DNA of 64,000 nt from Tetramitus jugosus (taxonomy: Eukaryota; Heterolobosea; Eutetramitea; Acrasida; Vahlkampfiidae): NCBI GenBank assembly GCA_937625935.1, contig OW569360.1, positions 434,001-498,000 of the forward strand. Reading direction: 5' to 3'. Every line of letters begins with the position of its first letter. Position 1 is the first letter of the stretch. Below, in pieces: positions 41,126 through 51,697 of this stretch. Position numbers and translations under genes: made by a program. The notes beneath the pieces were generated by a model that saw only the letters and a list, made by a program, of their open reading frames with translations, ran no database searches and was not told where the DNA came from.

Positions 41126-43580
41126 TTACCTGTATCTTGGTCCAGAGTGTCTTCTGTCTCTGGAGTCATGATAACCAGAGCTTTGTCTTGGTGGGTAGCT
41201 GTGTGGTGGCGGGTAGTGGTATCCGTGAGGTTGTTGCGGAGGCATTGCGTGATGATGGTAGGATTGAGCAGGGTGCGAGTGACCGGCATGAGGTCCTCGA
41301 GGTGCTTCATTCCTTCTCTTCTCGCTGAATGTCACCTTGATCTCCAAGCCGTTCAACATGTGTCCATGCACTTGAACTAGTGCTTGAATTGCATTATCCA
41401 AATTATCGAGTTGAACAATCGCCATCTTGTTCTCAATCTCTTGATTATCGTTGGTTCGTGCAGTCTTGTTGCCAAAGAATCGAACTTCTTGCACATCACC
41501 ATACTGTCCAAACAAATTTCTAATGTCGTCTTCCGTGGCAGAACCAGGAATGTTGGACACGTGCAATGATTTTGATGGAGCACAGATATGATTGTAGTTC
41601 TTTGATCCAGCTCTCTTGAATCTGTGCAGAGGAGAGTTATGGAAGTCTTTGAATTGACCATCGGTGGAGAATTCGCCAGAGTCGGACCTTGGTGTGTTGA
41701 TATTGTAGTGCTTTGATCGAGAGACAGATAGAGTAGATCCGTACAGTGGGCATCCACGACTCAAGTATTGCAATGCAACACCTGATCCGTAAGGATTTGT
41801 GAATTCAATCATGGCAGCTGACTTTGGTGGTGGCAGAATCTTGACTCTCTCCACGTCACCGTACACTCCAAACAACACAAACAAGTGATCGCATGTCACT
41901 TGATTGTTGATGCCACGAACGTAGAGAACAGGCGTTTCAGGACCAGATCCATAACCTCCCATTGGTGGCTGTGTGTTGTACGGTGCGTAATGACTAGCAC
42001 CAGCATAGGGAGCCATTGGATAGAATGGTTGGTGGTGAGGATAGTTGCCAGCTGGTGGCGCAGAAGAACTGGCATTACGGCTAGGTGGAGGTGCATTGTT
42101 GGAGAATGCTGGCTCGTTTGGCAAATTAGGATTGGTAAAGTCTCTGGTTCGATCATTGTTGAACTTGACGTTCAAATCCTTCATTTTGGAGTACACGATG
42201 CGCAATTTGCAACAATTTGGGTAAATGTTTTGTCCATCGAGTGCAACCTTGGCAGCTGTGGCAGCTTGAACATCTGCAAACTGAATCAGAGCTTGTGTAT
42301 TGTCTAAAGATTGTAAAGTGATTAGCTTTCATATGAGATCACATACATATTCGAACCACATATGAACATGAGATGGAAAACATAAAAAGAGAAAACATAC
42401 TGTTTTTCGAGAAGACAACAATCTTGTTCACATCACCATACCGAGAAAACACTTGATGCAACACATCAACTGTTATCGAATAAATCACATTGAACAGAGT
42501 GGCCAACAGCACATTATTTGGTCTCTCCTACACAAAATCAATCAAAGCGAAACACAATATTGTCAGTCATCCACCAAAAATACCATGTATATGCTTTTGC
42601 ACAACAATTACACACACGCACTCTCTTAAAAAAAAGAAGAGACTCACACACTTAAAAAAAACAACTCAACATACATCTTTCTCAGGTCTCTTAATCTCCT
42701 GTCTACCAGAATAAGTCACATACACTTGTCTTCCTCTCAAATGAAACGATGAACCGTGGACTTGCAAGAATCGATCTGCATTTTCAATTGCATTAAACTC
42801 CACAAATGCTTGTTTACTGTCCTTGAGAACAACAATCTCCAATGAGTCATACGGTCCAGTCACCGCTTCAATCTCCGACTGTTGACAATTTGGCGGTAAA
42901 TTTCGAAGGAATAAAATTCGACTTGGCGCCACTTTTTCATCCGTTTTCCTTTGTTGTGAAAATGAAGAAGAAGAAGAGGACGATGAATCTCGATGTCCTC
43001 CTCTCTCATCATCATTCACTGACAAATCATCGTCTTCTTCATCATCAATGTTCATATCAACGTTTGATGATGATGATGATGATGATTGCATTGTTGTTGT
43101 TGTTGTTGCGACTACTGCATGAGAATGATCAATCAAAGAAGATGAAGAATTGTCCAATTTTGCCTTTTTCGATGGACTCAACACTGATTGTACTCTTTCA
43201 TTATGATGATCAGATGATGATGCTTGTCCACTCAACAACAATGATGACTCGTTTAATGTTGTTGATGTTGCTGATGATAATGGTGTTGATGATGATCCAG
43301 TTGCTGCTGCTGCTGCTGATGGCAATAATGATTTTTCATCAGTTTTCTCTCTGCGTCTTCTGTGATGAATATCATCGTCATCATCTTCTTCTTCATCTTC
43401 GTCTTCAGCGTCCTCAAAATTCACATTTTCATAATCGACTCTCGCGCGCTTCTTATGAGCCAATAACTGTTGTTGTTGTTGTTGTTGTTGCTGAGATGAT
43501 GTACCTCCAATAGCAGTAGTAGCATTAGAGGAACCAGTAGTAGATGGTGATGAAGAATCTGAATGATCGTTATTGTTCAT
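41126..43580 (-). CDS. Polypyrimidine tract-binding protein/hnRNP L-like RRM protein
   Basis: Exons 43580-42675, 42527-42401 and 42303-41126 join in phase into 736 residues (introns 147 and 97 nt). A long disordered N-terminus (poly-Q, Ser, Asp/Glu tracts) leads to RRM1 (ILFLRNLPPNCQQSEIEAVT, KQAFVEFNAIENADRF), RRM2 (NVLLATLFNVIYSITVDVLH, TQALIQFADVQAATAA, DGQNIYPNCCKLRIVYSKMK), RRM3 (TPVLYVRGINNQVTCDHLFV, AAMIEFTNPYGSGVALQYL) and RRM4 (KSLHVSNIPGSATEDDIRNL). The DGQNIY-x-x-CC-x-LRI-x-S-K signature is diagnostic of PTB/hnRNP L. These proteins regulate splicing, RNA stability and translation. Splicing across the RRM2 codons is needed to restore the domain. The minus-strand GAT tracts explain the acidic run. 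Confidence 0.9.
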
Positions 43581-44021
43581 GTTTGTTCCGACAATTGCGT
43601 AAAAAAAATTTGTGATCGTTTTTTGTTGTTGTTGTTTTTCAATAAATATGTGCGTATGACTGACGTTCAATGGTGGTAGAGATCAATGATGTGCCTGGTG
43701 GTGGTGGTGGTAATGGTGGTCAGTCAGATTATTAGGTGAGTGAGAGAAGTGATTTTTGCTATAAGAACTAGATATATACACATATAGAGAGAGAGAGAAG
43801 AAGAAGAAGAAGAGAGCTTTGTGTGAGAAAATGAAGCGAATGACATGAAGTGAGGAGAGAGAGAGTATGTGATGGAAATACCCTGTGTTGTTGAGCTTTG
43901 ACGTCAAAGTGACTGGCTGTTGTTTGTGTGTGTGGTGCGATTGGTTCTTTCGTTTTTTCGCAAGTAAGTAAGGGTTGTGAGAACACCAAAAATAATTCGA
44001 TCGTTTTTTCGTGCGCACGAA
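43581..44021. other. Divergent promoter region between PTB-like and ALG9 genes
   Basis: About 440 bases. It holds a GGT-rich tract (43688-43722) and a GA/GAA repeat (43785-43816). Frames through the GA repeat are artefacts of simple sequence. The region probably carries the promoters of both flanking genes. Confidence 0.5.
43785..43816. repeat. GA/GAA microsatellite
   Basis: A run of GA followed by AAG repeats, 32 bases, in the spacer between two divergent genes. It is a purine tract on the plus strand. Confidence 0.9.
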
Positions 44022-46028
44022 ATGCTGTTCAACCAACACGAGGAACAAGATTTTTATCCGACTCACTCACAGATCACGAACAAAATGAGAGTAAAAGCTT
44101 CACCGTCATCAGAAGCTCGCAAGAGAGTATTGCCATCTACCACAGCTAAGCAGGCAAATAATAACAAAACATCTCATCATGAGAATCCATCTGCTGATCT
44201 GACCATTCAAAAGGTTGACACGACTGCCTCTTCAAGCAAGTTTTCCTTCCTCAAGTTTTGTTTCCTTGGTTTCTCATTGGTCAATTTCCTGTCTGCTTAT
44301 TTGAACCCCATTTCTGATTGTGATGAAACGTTCAACTATTGGGAACCCACTCATTTGTTACTGTATGGTTCAGGGTTTCAAACATGGGAGTACAGTCCTG
44401 TTTATGCTCTGAGATCATACCTCTATGTGAGCATACATGCATTTCTGGGAAAGCTTACTTCACTTGTTGTTTTTGCTACTGGAGGAGCAGGAGGCTTGCT
44501 ATCGGGACAACAACAGAGCAAGATTCTCGTGTTTTATATGATTCGTGTCTTGTTGGGTCTGTTTTCTGCCGTATGTCAAACTTGGTTGATGAAGGGTGTC
44601 TGGGAACGGTTCGGTAAGAGAATTGGATGGATTACGATGTTGTTTCTCTGCTTTTCAAGCGGCATGTTCAATGCTGTTGCTGGTTTTTTGCCCAGTACGT
44701 TTGCCATGTATTTCTTGACGTTGACCTATGGTTCATGGTTGTCAGTGCCACAGAGCTCTGCTCAACAATTGTTCAAGTACTCCATGTGCATTGCTACGGC
44801 TGGTGCAGCTGTCATTCTCGGTTGGCCATTTTGTTTTGTTTGTGCAATACCTGTTGCAATTGACACACTCATCTACTATGGACTGTGGAAGTCGATTAAG
44901 GGAGCAATCAAGACGTGTGTCGTACTCTTTGGCTTTACAATATATGTTGATCGATTCTTCTATAGGAGATTGTTGATCACACCGCTGAATCTCGTTTTGT
45001 ACAATAAGGGCAGCGGATCAGAGTTGTATGGAGTAGAATCGTGGACTTTTTATTTCAAGAACATGTTCTTGAACTTTAATCTGGTATTTGTACTGGCTTT
45101 GGTGATGCCATTGATCGTTGCTGTTCACTATTTATTGCTGCGATCCAGTGTGTTAGCCAAGAGAAACGCACCAGTCTATGGAATGACACATCTGAGATGC
45201 CTCATCTATGTCTCACCATTCCACATTTGGTTCACCTTTTTCACTACTCTGCCACACAAGGAGGAAAGATTCTTATTTGTTGTGTATCCCCTGTGCTGCG
45301 TCGCTGCTGCCATTGCTCTCGAGTACTTGATCCAAGCAGTAGAGTACCTATGGTTCGGAGACAAGCAAATCTGCACCCAAGAACAACAACCATTGAACAA
45401 GAAGTCGATCGATATTACCACGCTGATAGAACCAACAATGAAGCGCAGTGGACTGGGACGAGTGCTCATGTTCCTCGTGTTGTCTGCAGTGGTCGTACTC
45501 GGTCTTTCCCGCACAATTGCCGTGGTTACCAACTACGGTGCTCCACTGACCGTCTATGCTCAACTGTCACAGTACATTGAGAAGCATGAACCAGCAACGA
45601 AACCGATTCAGATTTGTGTAGGCAAGGAATGGTACCGCTTCCCCAGCAGCTTCTTCCTACCTCGAGACAATGTCAGTCTTCGTTTCCTCAAGAGTGATTT
45701 CTCAGGTCTGTTGCCCAAACCGTACGAGAATGCGATTCCACACGTCTCCGATGCCACTTCGCGCATTCCCACCACAATGAATGACGAAAACAGGGAAGAA
45801 ATGGACAGATATGTCACCATAGATCAGTGTGATTACCTGGTGGATTTAGATCTGGTAGATCAAAAGGAAGAACATTTTGTGGACAAGACGGAAGAATGGG
45901 AGATTGCAGCACAGGAACCATTCTTGGACAACACAAAATCGCCCATGATCACAAGAGCTTTCTACATTCCAACATTGTCAGAGAAGAAAAATACCTATGC
46001 ATCGTACTTGGCACTCAGAAGAAAATAA
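44022..46028 (+). CDS. ALG9: Alpha-1,2-mannosyltransferase ALG9-like (GT22)
   Basis: From ATG 44022 the protein has 668 residues; ATG 44085 is an alternative start. It reads DCDETFNYWEPTHLLLYGSG and QTWEYSPVYALRSYLYV, the luminal DE motif of the GT22 family, then many hydrophobic helices and the HKEERFLFVVYPL motif. ALG9 adds the seventh and ninth mannose residues to the dolichol-linked oligosaccharide in the ER lumen, using dolichyl-phosphate-mannose. The order DETFNYWEP / EYSPVY / HKEERF separates ALG9 from ALG12 and PIGB. An AATAAA signal overlaps the stop codon (46024-46029). Confidence 0.93.
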   Translation: MLFNQHEEQDFYPTHSQITNKMRVKASPSSEARKRVLPSTTAKQANNNKTSHHENPSADLTIQKVDTTASSSKFSFLKFCFLGFSLVNFLSAYLNPISDCDETFNYWEPTHLLLYGSGFQTWEYSPVYALRSYLYVSIHAFLGKLTSLVVFATGGAGGLLSGQQQSKILVFYMIRVLLGLFSAVCQTWLMKGVWERFGKRIGWITMLFLCFSSGMFNAVAGFLPSTFAMYFLTLTYGSWLSVPQSSAQQLFKYSMCIATAGAAVILGWPFCFVCAIPVAIDTLIYYGLWKSIKGAIKTCVVLFGFTIYVDRFFYRRLLITPLNLVLYNKGSGSELYGVESWTFYFKNMFLNFNLVFVLALVMPLIVAVHYLLLRSSVLAKRNAPVYGMTHLRCLIYVSPFHIWFTFFTTLPHKEERFLFVVYPLCCVAAAIALEYLIQAVEYLWFGDKQICTQEQQPLNKKSIDITTLIEPTMKRSGLGRVLMFLVLSAVVVLGLSRTIAVVTNYGAPLTVYAQLSQYIEKHEPATKPIQICVGKEWYRFPSSFFLPRDNVSLRFLKSDFSGLLPKPYENAIPHVSDATSRIPTTMNDENREEMDRYVTIDQCDYLVDLDLVDQKEEHFVDKTEEWEIAAQEPFLDNTKSPMITRAFYIPTLSEKKNTYASYLALRRK

Positions 46029-46122
46029 AGCAATGGATGAATAAAGTTGTTTTTTTCCCAGAACATGTTTACAAGTGAGTTTATTCCAAAAAATGCAACA
46101 TCATCGCCAAAACAATGATAAT

Positions 46123-46502
46123 TTACAATTGAGAAATCTTTTGTGGATAATCTGTGATTCAAAGCTCCTGTTAGTTCTAAACCGTGCCGCATTGGATGAA
46201 CAAAAAAAGTACGTAAAAAAAGCTTACCTTCATCAGGAATTGCCTCATCATTTTCGTAGTCTTCAATCACAATATCGTCGAAAATGTTGTTCTTCTTTCC
46301 TTGCTTTCTTCTGAATCTTTGTTGAGCAAGACACTTTCTCAAAAAATAAGAGTTGAATCCAGCAAATCTCAAGTAGCTGAGACCGGCCTTGTATGTGTTC
46401 TATTGGTGATGGTGATGAGAAGCAATTGAAGTTTGTTAGTTGGTGTTCCTTCCTTCGAGGTCATCATTTTGGGTTCAAAAAAATGATACATACAATATCC
46501 AT
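46123..46502 (-). CDS. ATP5F1E: Mitochondrial F1-ATPase epsilon subunit
   Basis: Three exons, 46502-46494 (only ATG GAT ATT), 46399-46228 and 46151-46123, give 69 residues starting MDINTYKAGLSYLRFAGFNS. The stretch YKAGLSYLRF followed by a basic helix (LRKCLAQQRFRRKQG) matches the short epsilon subunit of the mitochondrial ATP synthase central stalk (WRxAGLSYxRY pattern). The 9-nt first exon lies before a GTATGT donor and a CACCAATAG acceptor. The last exon is less sure: an alternative acceptor would extend the tail to 45995. The acidic tail after residue 45 is longer than in most homologues. Confidence 0.78.
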
Positions 46503-46687
46503 CTTGTCGTGAGTGAGTTTGTTTGTGAGATTTTGTTTTTTTCCGTTGAAGCAAGTTGACTTCAATCGGAGAAAAGAATGACCGACAACAAAATCTCATT
46601 GTATGAACAGTCTCGAACTAGTGTTGCTGGCTGTGGGTTGAGTGCTACTGATGTTGTTACTTGTAAGTAAACTAAGTTGATTTTTAT

Positions 46688-49546
46688 TCAATCATTCCTC
46701 TCATCAAAGGGAAAATTGGTCTCCAAGAAAGTCTTCAATTCGACATAGTTAGCTCGAAGCAGATATTCATTCACCAAAATTGTCTCCAACGTCTCATGCA
46801 CGACCTTTGTGCTGCTATCGCCCTTTGTCTTATCGAAGAATGCCTTCACTTCATCGTACTTTGTCTTGGTGGCGAAACGAGAAGTGATGCCAGGTATCAG
46901 ACCGTAGTAAGCCACAACTCGCTTATTCACCTTTTGTACGAGTGAATCGTAGTACTCACGCACAAACTCCCATGCCATCAAAGTTCCAAATGGATTGTTA
47001 CCTACTTCCCGAATTAAATAAATGGTTTCTTGCGAGGTCTGAACTAATTTGTTCAAACTGAACTCAAGTGTGTTCTTCAACAGAGAAGGCTGACTGGTCC
47101 AAGCGAGTGCATACAGGCAAGTGGTGATTTCTGATGAGTCAGCAGTATTCACAGCATGAATATACTTGGCCAACATCTGATAATATCCCTTCTCTCCAGT
47201 GTGACCTACAAAAGTCTTATAGATGGTAGAACGAATCTTGACGTCATATGTTGCGGCAGTAGTACTAGAGTTTTGCATTGCATAAAATAGTTCAACAGCA
47301 GCATTCACAGCCTTGGCCATACCATATTTGGTTGCAGCAGACAAAATACTGACTCTCAATTGTTTTTCATTTTCTGTATCAGATGCACGTACTTCCCATC
47401 CAAGTTCCTCATACTTCTCTTCGATCAGATCGAGTACCAATCGTTTAAAGTTTTCATATATTGGTTCATGAGCAATCAAGGATCCAATCTTGTCCAAATA
47501 ACTTAAGACAGTACTCCACACAACATAACTGTGTTCTGCTTCAATAGCTGGAATTAATCTGAGAGCATCAGCAAGTTTAAGGTGACCAGAAAAGCTCAGT
47601 GCGAACAAATCGTCCACGAGACCAAATCTGTCCGATGTAGATAGATGTGCATTATCATTCTTAATTTGTTTGAAGAGTTCCTCCCAGATATTCTTTGGAT
47701 AGTTGACTCTGTAGAATGCAGTTTGGTTATTGTTCAGCTTGATCCATTCACTTGATCCTGCAGCTACTTCCAACGATGCGGCAGTCATGTCGTACCTTTT
47801 GACAGCACCATTGCTCGATTTAATAGTAACAGGGATCCACCAGATTGTGTTTTCCACGGTTTCATTCTTCGGTTGTCTAGAGAAGAAGCGGCTCTGTTCC
47901 AATCGGAGAGATCCGCTTGCTCCCTGCTTGACTTCAACAACCGGGAATCCAGGCTTATATGCCCATGCAGACACCAGGTCAACATGAGCACTCAAAATAT
48001 TGCTTGCTTTCATCACTTCAAATAACTCGGAGGTTTCAGCACTCGAATATTGATATTTGTTGAAGTAAGATCTCATCCATAATCTGAACTTTTCAGCACC
48101 GATAGCATTATACATCATGTATAAAATGGCACCTCCCTTCTCGTACGTGATCTTGTCAAACACAGCATATACCTCATCTGGAGAGTTTGCACTGTTCACA
48201 ATGGCATGGCTTGTTGGAAGAGCATCTGTTACGAATGCATGTTGGAAGGAGTTGATTAACTTTGTCTGCCATCTGTTGAACTGTGGTCGTACAGCATCCA
48301 ATGAAAAGGTTTCAAAGAATGTTGCGAATCCTTCATTTAGCCACAAATCACTCCACCATTTGCATGTGACCAGGTCACCAGTCCATTGATGCGCAACCTC
48401 ATGAGCAACTACTTCGGCATTGTCTGCCGCCTGGATCATGGTCGTAGCATTATCTACTATGAGAATAGCTGGATTAAAAGTAAGAAGTCCCATATTCTCC
48501 ATAGCTCCTCTAAAGTCTGGAATACCGATCAAATCCATCTTTGGCAAAGGGAATTTGATGCCAAAGTAGTTGTTAAGGAATCTGGTGACATTGCAGGCGA
48601 TATCTAGCTGGAATCGACCTGTTTCAACCGTACCTGGCAACAAATAAACTCGAATTCTTAACTCATCCTCCATAGCCTCGATAAAATCATATTCACCAAC
48701 TACAAATGCCGTGAAATAGGTGGACATGAGAGGGGAGGTCTCAAATTGGTAGAAAACGGTTCCATCGCCCAAAACCTTTCGACTTGATTCTGGCATATTG
48801 GTTAGAGCTTTCATTTTAGGGAATGCAGCGTCGTGAGCCGTCACCAAAATACTCACAGTAAAGTTTGCTTTCAATTCCGGTTCGTCAAAACAAGGGAAAG
48901 CATATCGAGCATCCTCTGATTCAAATTGAGTGGCGGCCACATACTTTGTTTCACCATTGGCATTCACATATGATCTCTGATAGAATCCTCTCATCTCTGT
49001 TCTCAATGCTGCGCTATATTCGATTTGAAGCTCATAATATCCACCAGAGCGCAACAATTCATTCAATTTAAGAGTCACCTTATTGTACTCGGTGTCCTTC
49101 TCCACGGATTGAACCGAAATTTTTCTTACTGACGAAGCAGATGCCACATGGAGCAAAATAATATTTGTCTTTTCAAACTTCAAGTCCTCTGCGTTGAACA
49201 CGACGCACCTCGTATCAGTTTTCACCTCAAAACTCATCTTGACTGTTCCACCAAAATTCAAAGTCTTTAGATCAGGTCTCAATTGAATGTCATAGTGCAA
49301 CGGTTTCACGATATTCAACGGCAGTCGATACGGTGTCAATGGATGACTCACGACACATGTATTCAATGATCTGTACCTTGATTGAATGCTCACTGCACCG
49401 ACAATCAGAGAAGTCAACAGTAATAGACCAATGAAACCTAATCCCACATAGAAAAAGAGGTTCATTCGACGTGAGCTTTCCACAGGTTTTGAGTGGTTCA
49501 TGTCATGATGATGTTGCATCAGTTCTTCATCGTCTACACCATCCAT
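46688..49546 (-). CDS. M1-family membrane aminopeptidase
   Basis: A 952-residue gluzincin of the M1 family. After a short cytoplasmic tail comes a signal-anchor helix (LFFYVGLGFIGLLLLTSLIV), so it is a type II membrane protein. The GAMENMG exopeptidase motif and the zinc site HEVAHQWTGD, with the third ligand 18 residues downstream in WLNEGF, are intact. A substrate-binding Tyr (YEKGGAILYMM region) is also present. It removes N-terminal residues from peptides at the cell surface or in vesicles. No introns were found. The 3' end has AATAAA immediately after TGA. Assignment is strong; residue preference (APN, TRH-DE or placental type) is not resolved. Confidence 0.95.
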   Translation of the reverse strand: MDGVDDEELMQHHHDMNHSKPVESSRRMNLFFYVGLGFIGLLLLTSLIVGAVSIQSRYRSLNTCVVSHPLTPYRLPLNIVKPLHYDIQLRPDLKTLNFGGTVKMSFEVKTDTRCVVFNAEDLKFEKTNIILLHVASASSVRKISVQSVEKDTEYNKVTLKLNELLRSGGYYELQIEYSAALRTEMRGFYQRSYVNANGETKYVAATQFESEDARYAFPCFDEPELKANFTVSILVTAHDAAFPKMKALTNMPESSRKVLGDGTVFYQFETSPLMSTYFTAFVVGEYDFIEAMEDELRIRVYLLPGTVETGRFQLDIACNVTRFLNNYFGIKFPLPKMDLIGIPDFRGAMENMGLLTFNPAILIVDNATTMIQAADNAEVVAHEVAHQWTGDLVTCKWWSDLWLNEGFATFFETFSLDAVRPQFNRWQTKLINSFQHAFVTDALPTSHAIVNSANSPDEVYAVFDKITYEKGGAILYMMYNAIGAEKFRLWMRSYFNKYQYSSAETSELFEVMKASNILSAHVDLVSAWAYKPGFPVVEVKQGASGSLRLEQSRFFSRQPKNETVENTIWWIPVTIKSSNGAVKRYDMTAASLEVAAGSSEWIKLNNNQTAFYRVNYPKNIWEELFKQIKNDNAHLSTSDRFGLVDDLFALSFSGHLKLADALRLIPAIEAEHSYVVWSTVLSYLDKIGSLIAHEPIYENFKRLVLDLIEEKYEELGWEVRASDTENEKQLRVSILSAATKYGMAKAVNAAVELFYAMQNSSTTAATYDVKIRSTIYKTFVGHTGEKGYYQMLAKYIHAVNTADSSEITTCLYALAWTSQPSLLKNTLEFSLNKLVQTSQETIYLIREVGNNPFGTLMAWEFVREYYDSLVQKVNKRVVAYYGLIPGITSRFATKTKYDEVKAFFDKTKGDSSTKVVHETLETILVNEYLLRANYVELKTFLETNFPFDERND

Positions 49547-49807
49547 TGCTTTGTATATCTTCTCTCACTCAAAACTTGTTGTTATTTGCTTGTGTGAAAC
49601 AGAGATGTGAACACTTTATGGAGTCTTCCAGGAAAACACGTGAATTCCCTCCTGGGTTGATTTCTCCGTTTGATTGGGATAATCTTTTTGGGAGTCAAGA
49701 TCGGGAGGCAAGGAATACAAATCGCTCCCTTCGACATTTGGCCTTGAGCAAATTTAAGTGTGAGTTGGAATCCACTTTATTGGCGATCGTCACTCATGCA
49801 AGGTTGA

Positions 49808-51535
49808 TCATATGTCATTGCTATTTTGAATTGTATGTTGTTGCATGAGTGCTATTGAATTGAGCAACTCATTGGCTTGTTGCTGTAGATCCGAGGGCAG
49901 TTGCCATTGAGTTATCGGATCACTGATTTCCTTCCAATTTTGCTCGACGTTGTTTGTTGTGCTAGATGATGATGATATAGTATGATGCAAACAGTTCAAT
50001 AGTACTTGCAGTACTTGCGAAAAAGTAGGATCCACTTCGTCTTCCTTGTTCAGATCCAACTGACGCGGCTGTTGCTGATAAGAATAATCATGATTCAATA
50101 TATCATGTTCATATTGACTCTGGTAGTACCAATCTATCCAAACTGATGCAATGGCAACGAAATACAATGCAGCATAATAGTATTGTTGTCTCTGATATAA
50201 AAATTGGCCACGATAATAGGGCGAATCAGGAGAGTATTCATCCAGAGCTTCTCTCTTTGCATCTTCCATGTTCTCTGTGCCAGACAGTTCCCGTTTCATT
50301 TTCTGATAAATAGAAAGATAGTCATGTTGTTCCTTCATGACTTGTTCATATTCATAATCTTCTCCAAAACATGGTTTTCCATAGAGTGCTATCGCATCGT
50401 TCGTTCCAAACTCTGAAATACTCAATTTCGTTTCTAAGCAATACTTTGTGAATCGATAGAACTCAATTTCACATATCTCATTCCCTGCATATCTATAGTC
50501 AAACTTGAGTCTGACTCGAAATTGACTGTAGTTGAATGAGGTAGGTAACGAAGAAGATTGTTCATCAATAGGACAGTCTTTTGCTGCTATCAGTGACCAA
50601 GTACCTTGAAGGCTCGTATCTGAAGGTGTTTCACCTCTCCGATCCTCCATCGTAATGAGAAAAGTGGGAACTGGTAAATAATCATCAGTGTCATTACTAA
50701 CAGTACTACTCATTTGAGTTGCTTTTGATGCTTCTTGTTCTTCATCTTCTCTTTTCTCGTCTTCTTCTTTGTCGAACGTATCCTCATCTGCTGCCTGTAA
50801 GATGGTATCCAAATTATGACTTTCGCTCCAATCAATGTGACTCACGACTTCATTTTGACTACTTCCATCACTCAGTTTCAAATAATAGCACACATACGCA
50901 TTCGCATTCTCTGTTGCATCCCCATCATCAGTATTCACTGCCACAATCGCATCATCTCCCTCTTCATTGTCATATTGACATCCACTTGTGTACTCTCCCA
51001 CAAAATACCGTTGCAACAACTGAAATTGTTCTCGATTTGTCTTCTCGTTGATCACCATTGGAAATGAATCAATTTTGTGGGTTTGACAACCACCTTGATG
51101 CATTAACAAATCAGCAGCAGAAGCATTCATAATCTTCTCATGTTCATACAGTCTCCGAGACAACTGAGGTTTCGTACCCGACACCTTGAGCTCATACTTT
51201 GCACACATGGCCCTCAATTCATTCGTTTTGAATTTCTCCGACAATTCTTTGACTCGATTCTCCATTTCAACATTGTTTTGTTGTTCAATCATCCATTGAT
51301 TTTGATTCTGATTGTTGTTGTTGGTAGTGTTGTGATGAAATTTTGGTTTCTTCCAAGAAGATCGATTCTGATTGTTGTGTGATTGGAGATGGTTTGCATT
51401 TCTTCTCTTTCGATCTCTTGTTGTTGTTGATGATGATGAAGAGGAGGATGATGAAGATGGATGAAAGCTTCGAGTATTGTTTTTTGATCGGTATCTGCCT
51501 CGTTGGTTAGAGTGTTGCTTGTTGTGTCTCTCCAT
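49808..51535 (-). CDS. SAP-domain protein, otherwise unknown
   Basis: The 575-residue product begins with an Arg/Ser/Asn/Gln-rich segment with basic NLS-like patches. A SAP motif lies at about 92-130 (KELSEKFKTNELRAMCAKYE, KVSGTKPQLSRRLYEHE); SAP motifs bind DNA or RNA in chromatin factors. The remaining 430 residues are largely acidic with Q and S runs and no clear fold (YYLKLSDGSSQNEV, FRVRLKFDYRYAGNEICEIE, GKPCFGEDYEYEQVM). An unusual run of Tyr (YYYAALYFVAIASVWIDWYY) could be hydrophobic core. It starts 163 bases from the divergent phosphatase gene. Nuclear function is likely. Confidence 0.72.
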   Translation of the reverse strand: MERHNKQHSNQRGRYRSKNNTRSFHPSSSSSSSSSSTTTRDRKRRNANHLQSHNNQNRSSWKKPKFHHNTTNNNNQNQNQWMIEQQNNVEMENRVKELSEKFKTNELRAMCAKYELKVSGTKPQLSRRLYEHEKIMNASAADLLMHQGGCQTHKIDSFPMVINEKTNREQFQLLQRYFVGEYTSGCQYDNEEGDDAIVAVNTDDGDATENANAYVCYYLKLSDGSSQNEVVSHIDWSESHNLDTILQAADEDTFDKEEDEKREDEEQEASKATQMSSTVSNDTDDYLPVPTFLITMEDRRGETPSDTSLQGTWSLIAAKDCPIDEQSSSLPTSFNYSQFRVRLKFDYRYAGNEICEIEFYRFTKYCLETKLSISEFGTNDAIALYGKPCFGEDYEYEQVMKEQHDYLSIYQKMKRELSGTENMEDAKREALDEYSPDSPYYRGQFLYQRQQYYYAALYFVAIASVWIDWYYQSQYEHDILNHDYSYQQQPRQLDLNKEDEVDPTFSQVLQVLLNCLHHTISSSSSTTNNVEQNWKEISDPITQWQLPSDLQQQANELLNSIALMQQHTIQNSNDI

Positions 51536-51697
51536 CTATCTCTTGTGTTTTCTCTGCTTGTTGTTTCCGGATCAAACAATGCTTGAGAGCGGAGTAGCTC
51601 AAATTGGAGAGTAGTCGGCGTTTTGTTGTGGTGTCGGCCGATGTCAAACACCGAAAAAAGAACAAACAATCTGAGATATCTCCTGACACCACCTATT

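Noticed and set aside
43683-44149. Frames through the GGT and GA repeats before ALG9
   Set aside because: Composition is driven by microsatellites and no motif is present.
49471-49848. Plus-strand frame between the M1 peptidase and SAP genes
   Set aside because: It overlaps the coding start of the peptidase gene and the end of the SAP gene, and lacks any motif.
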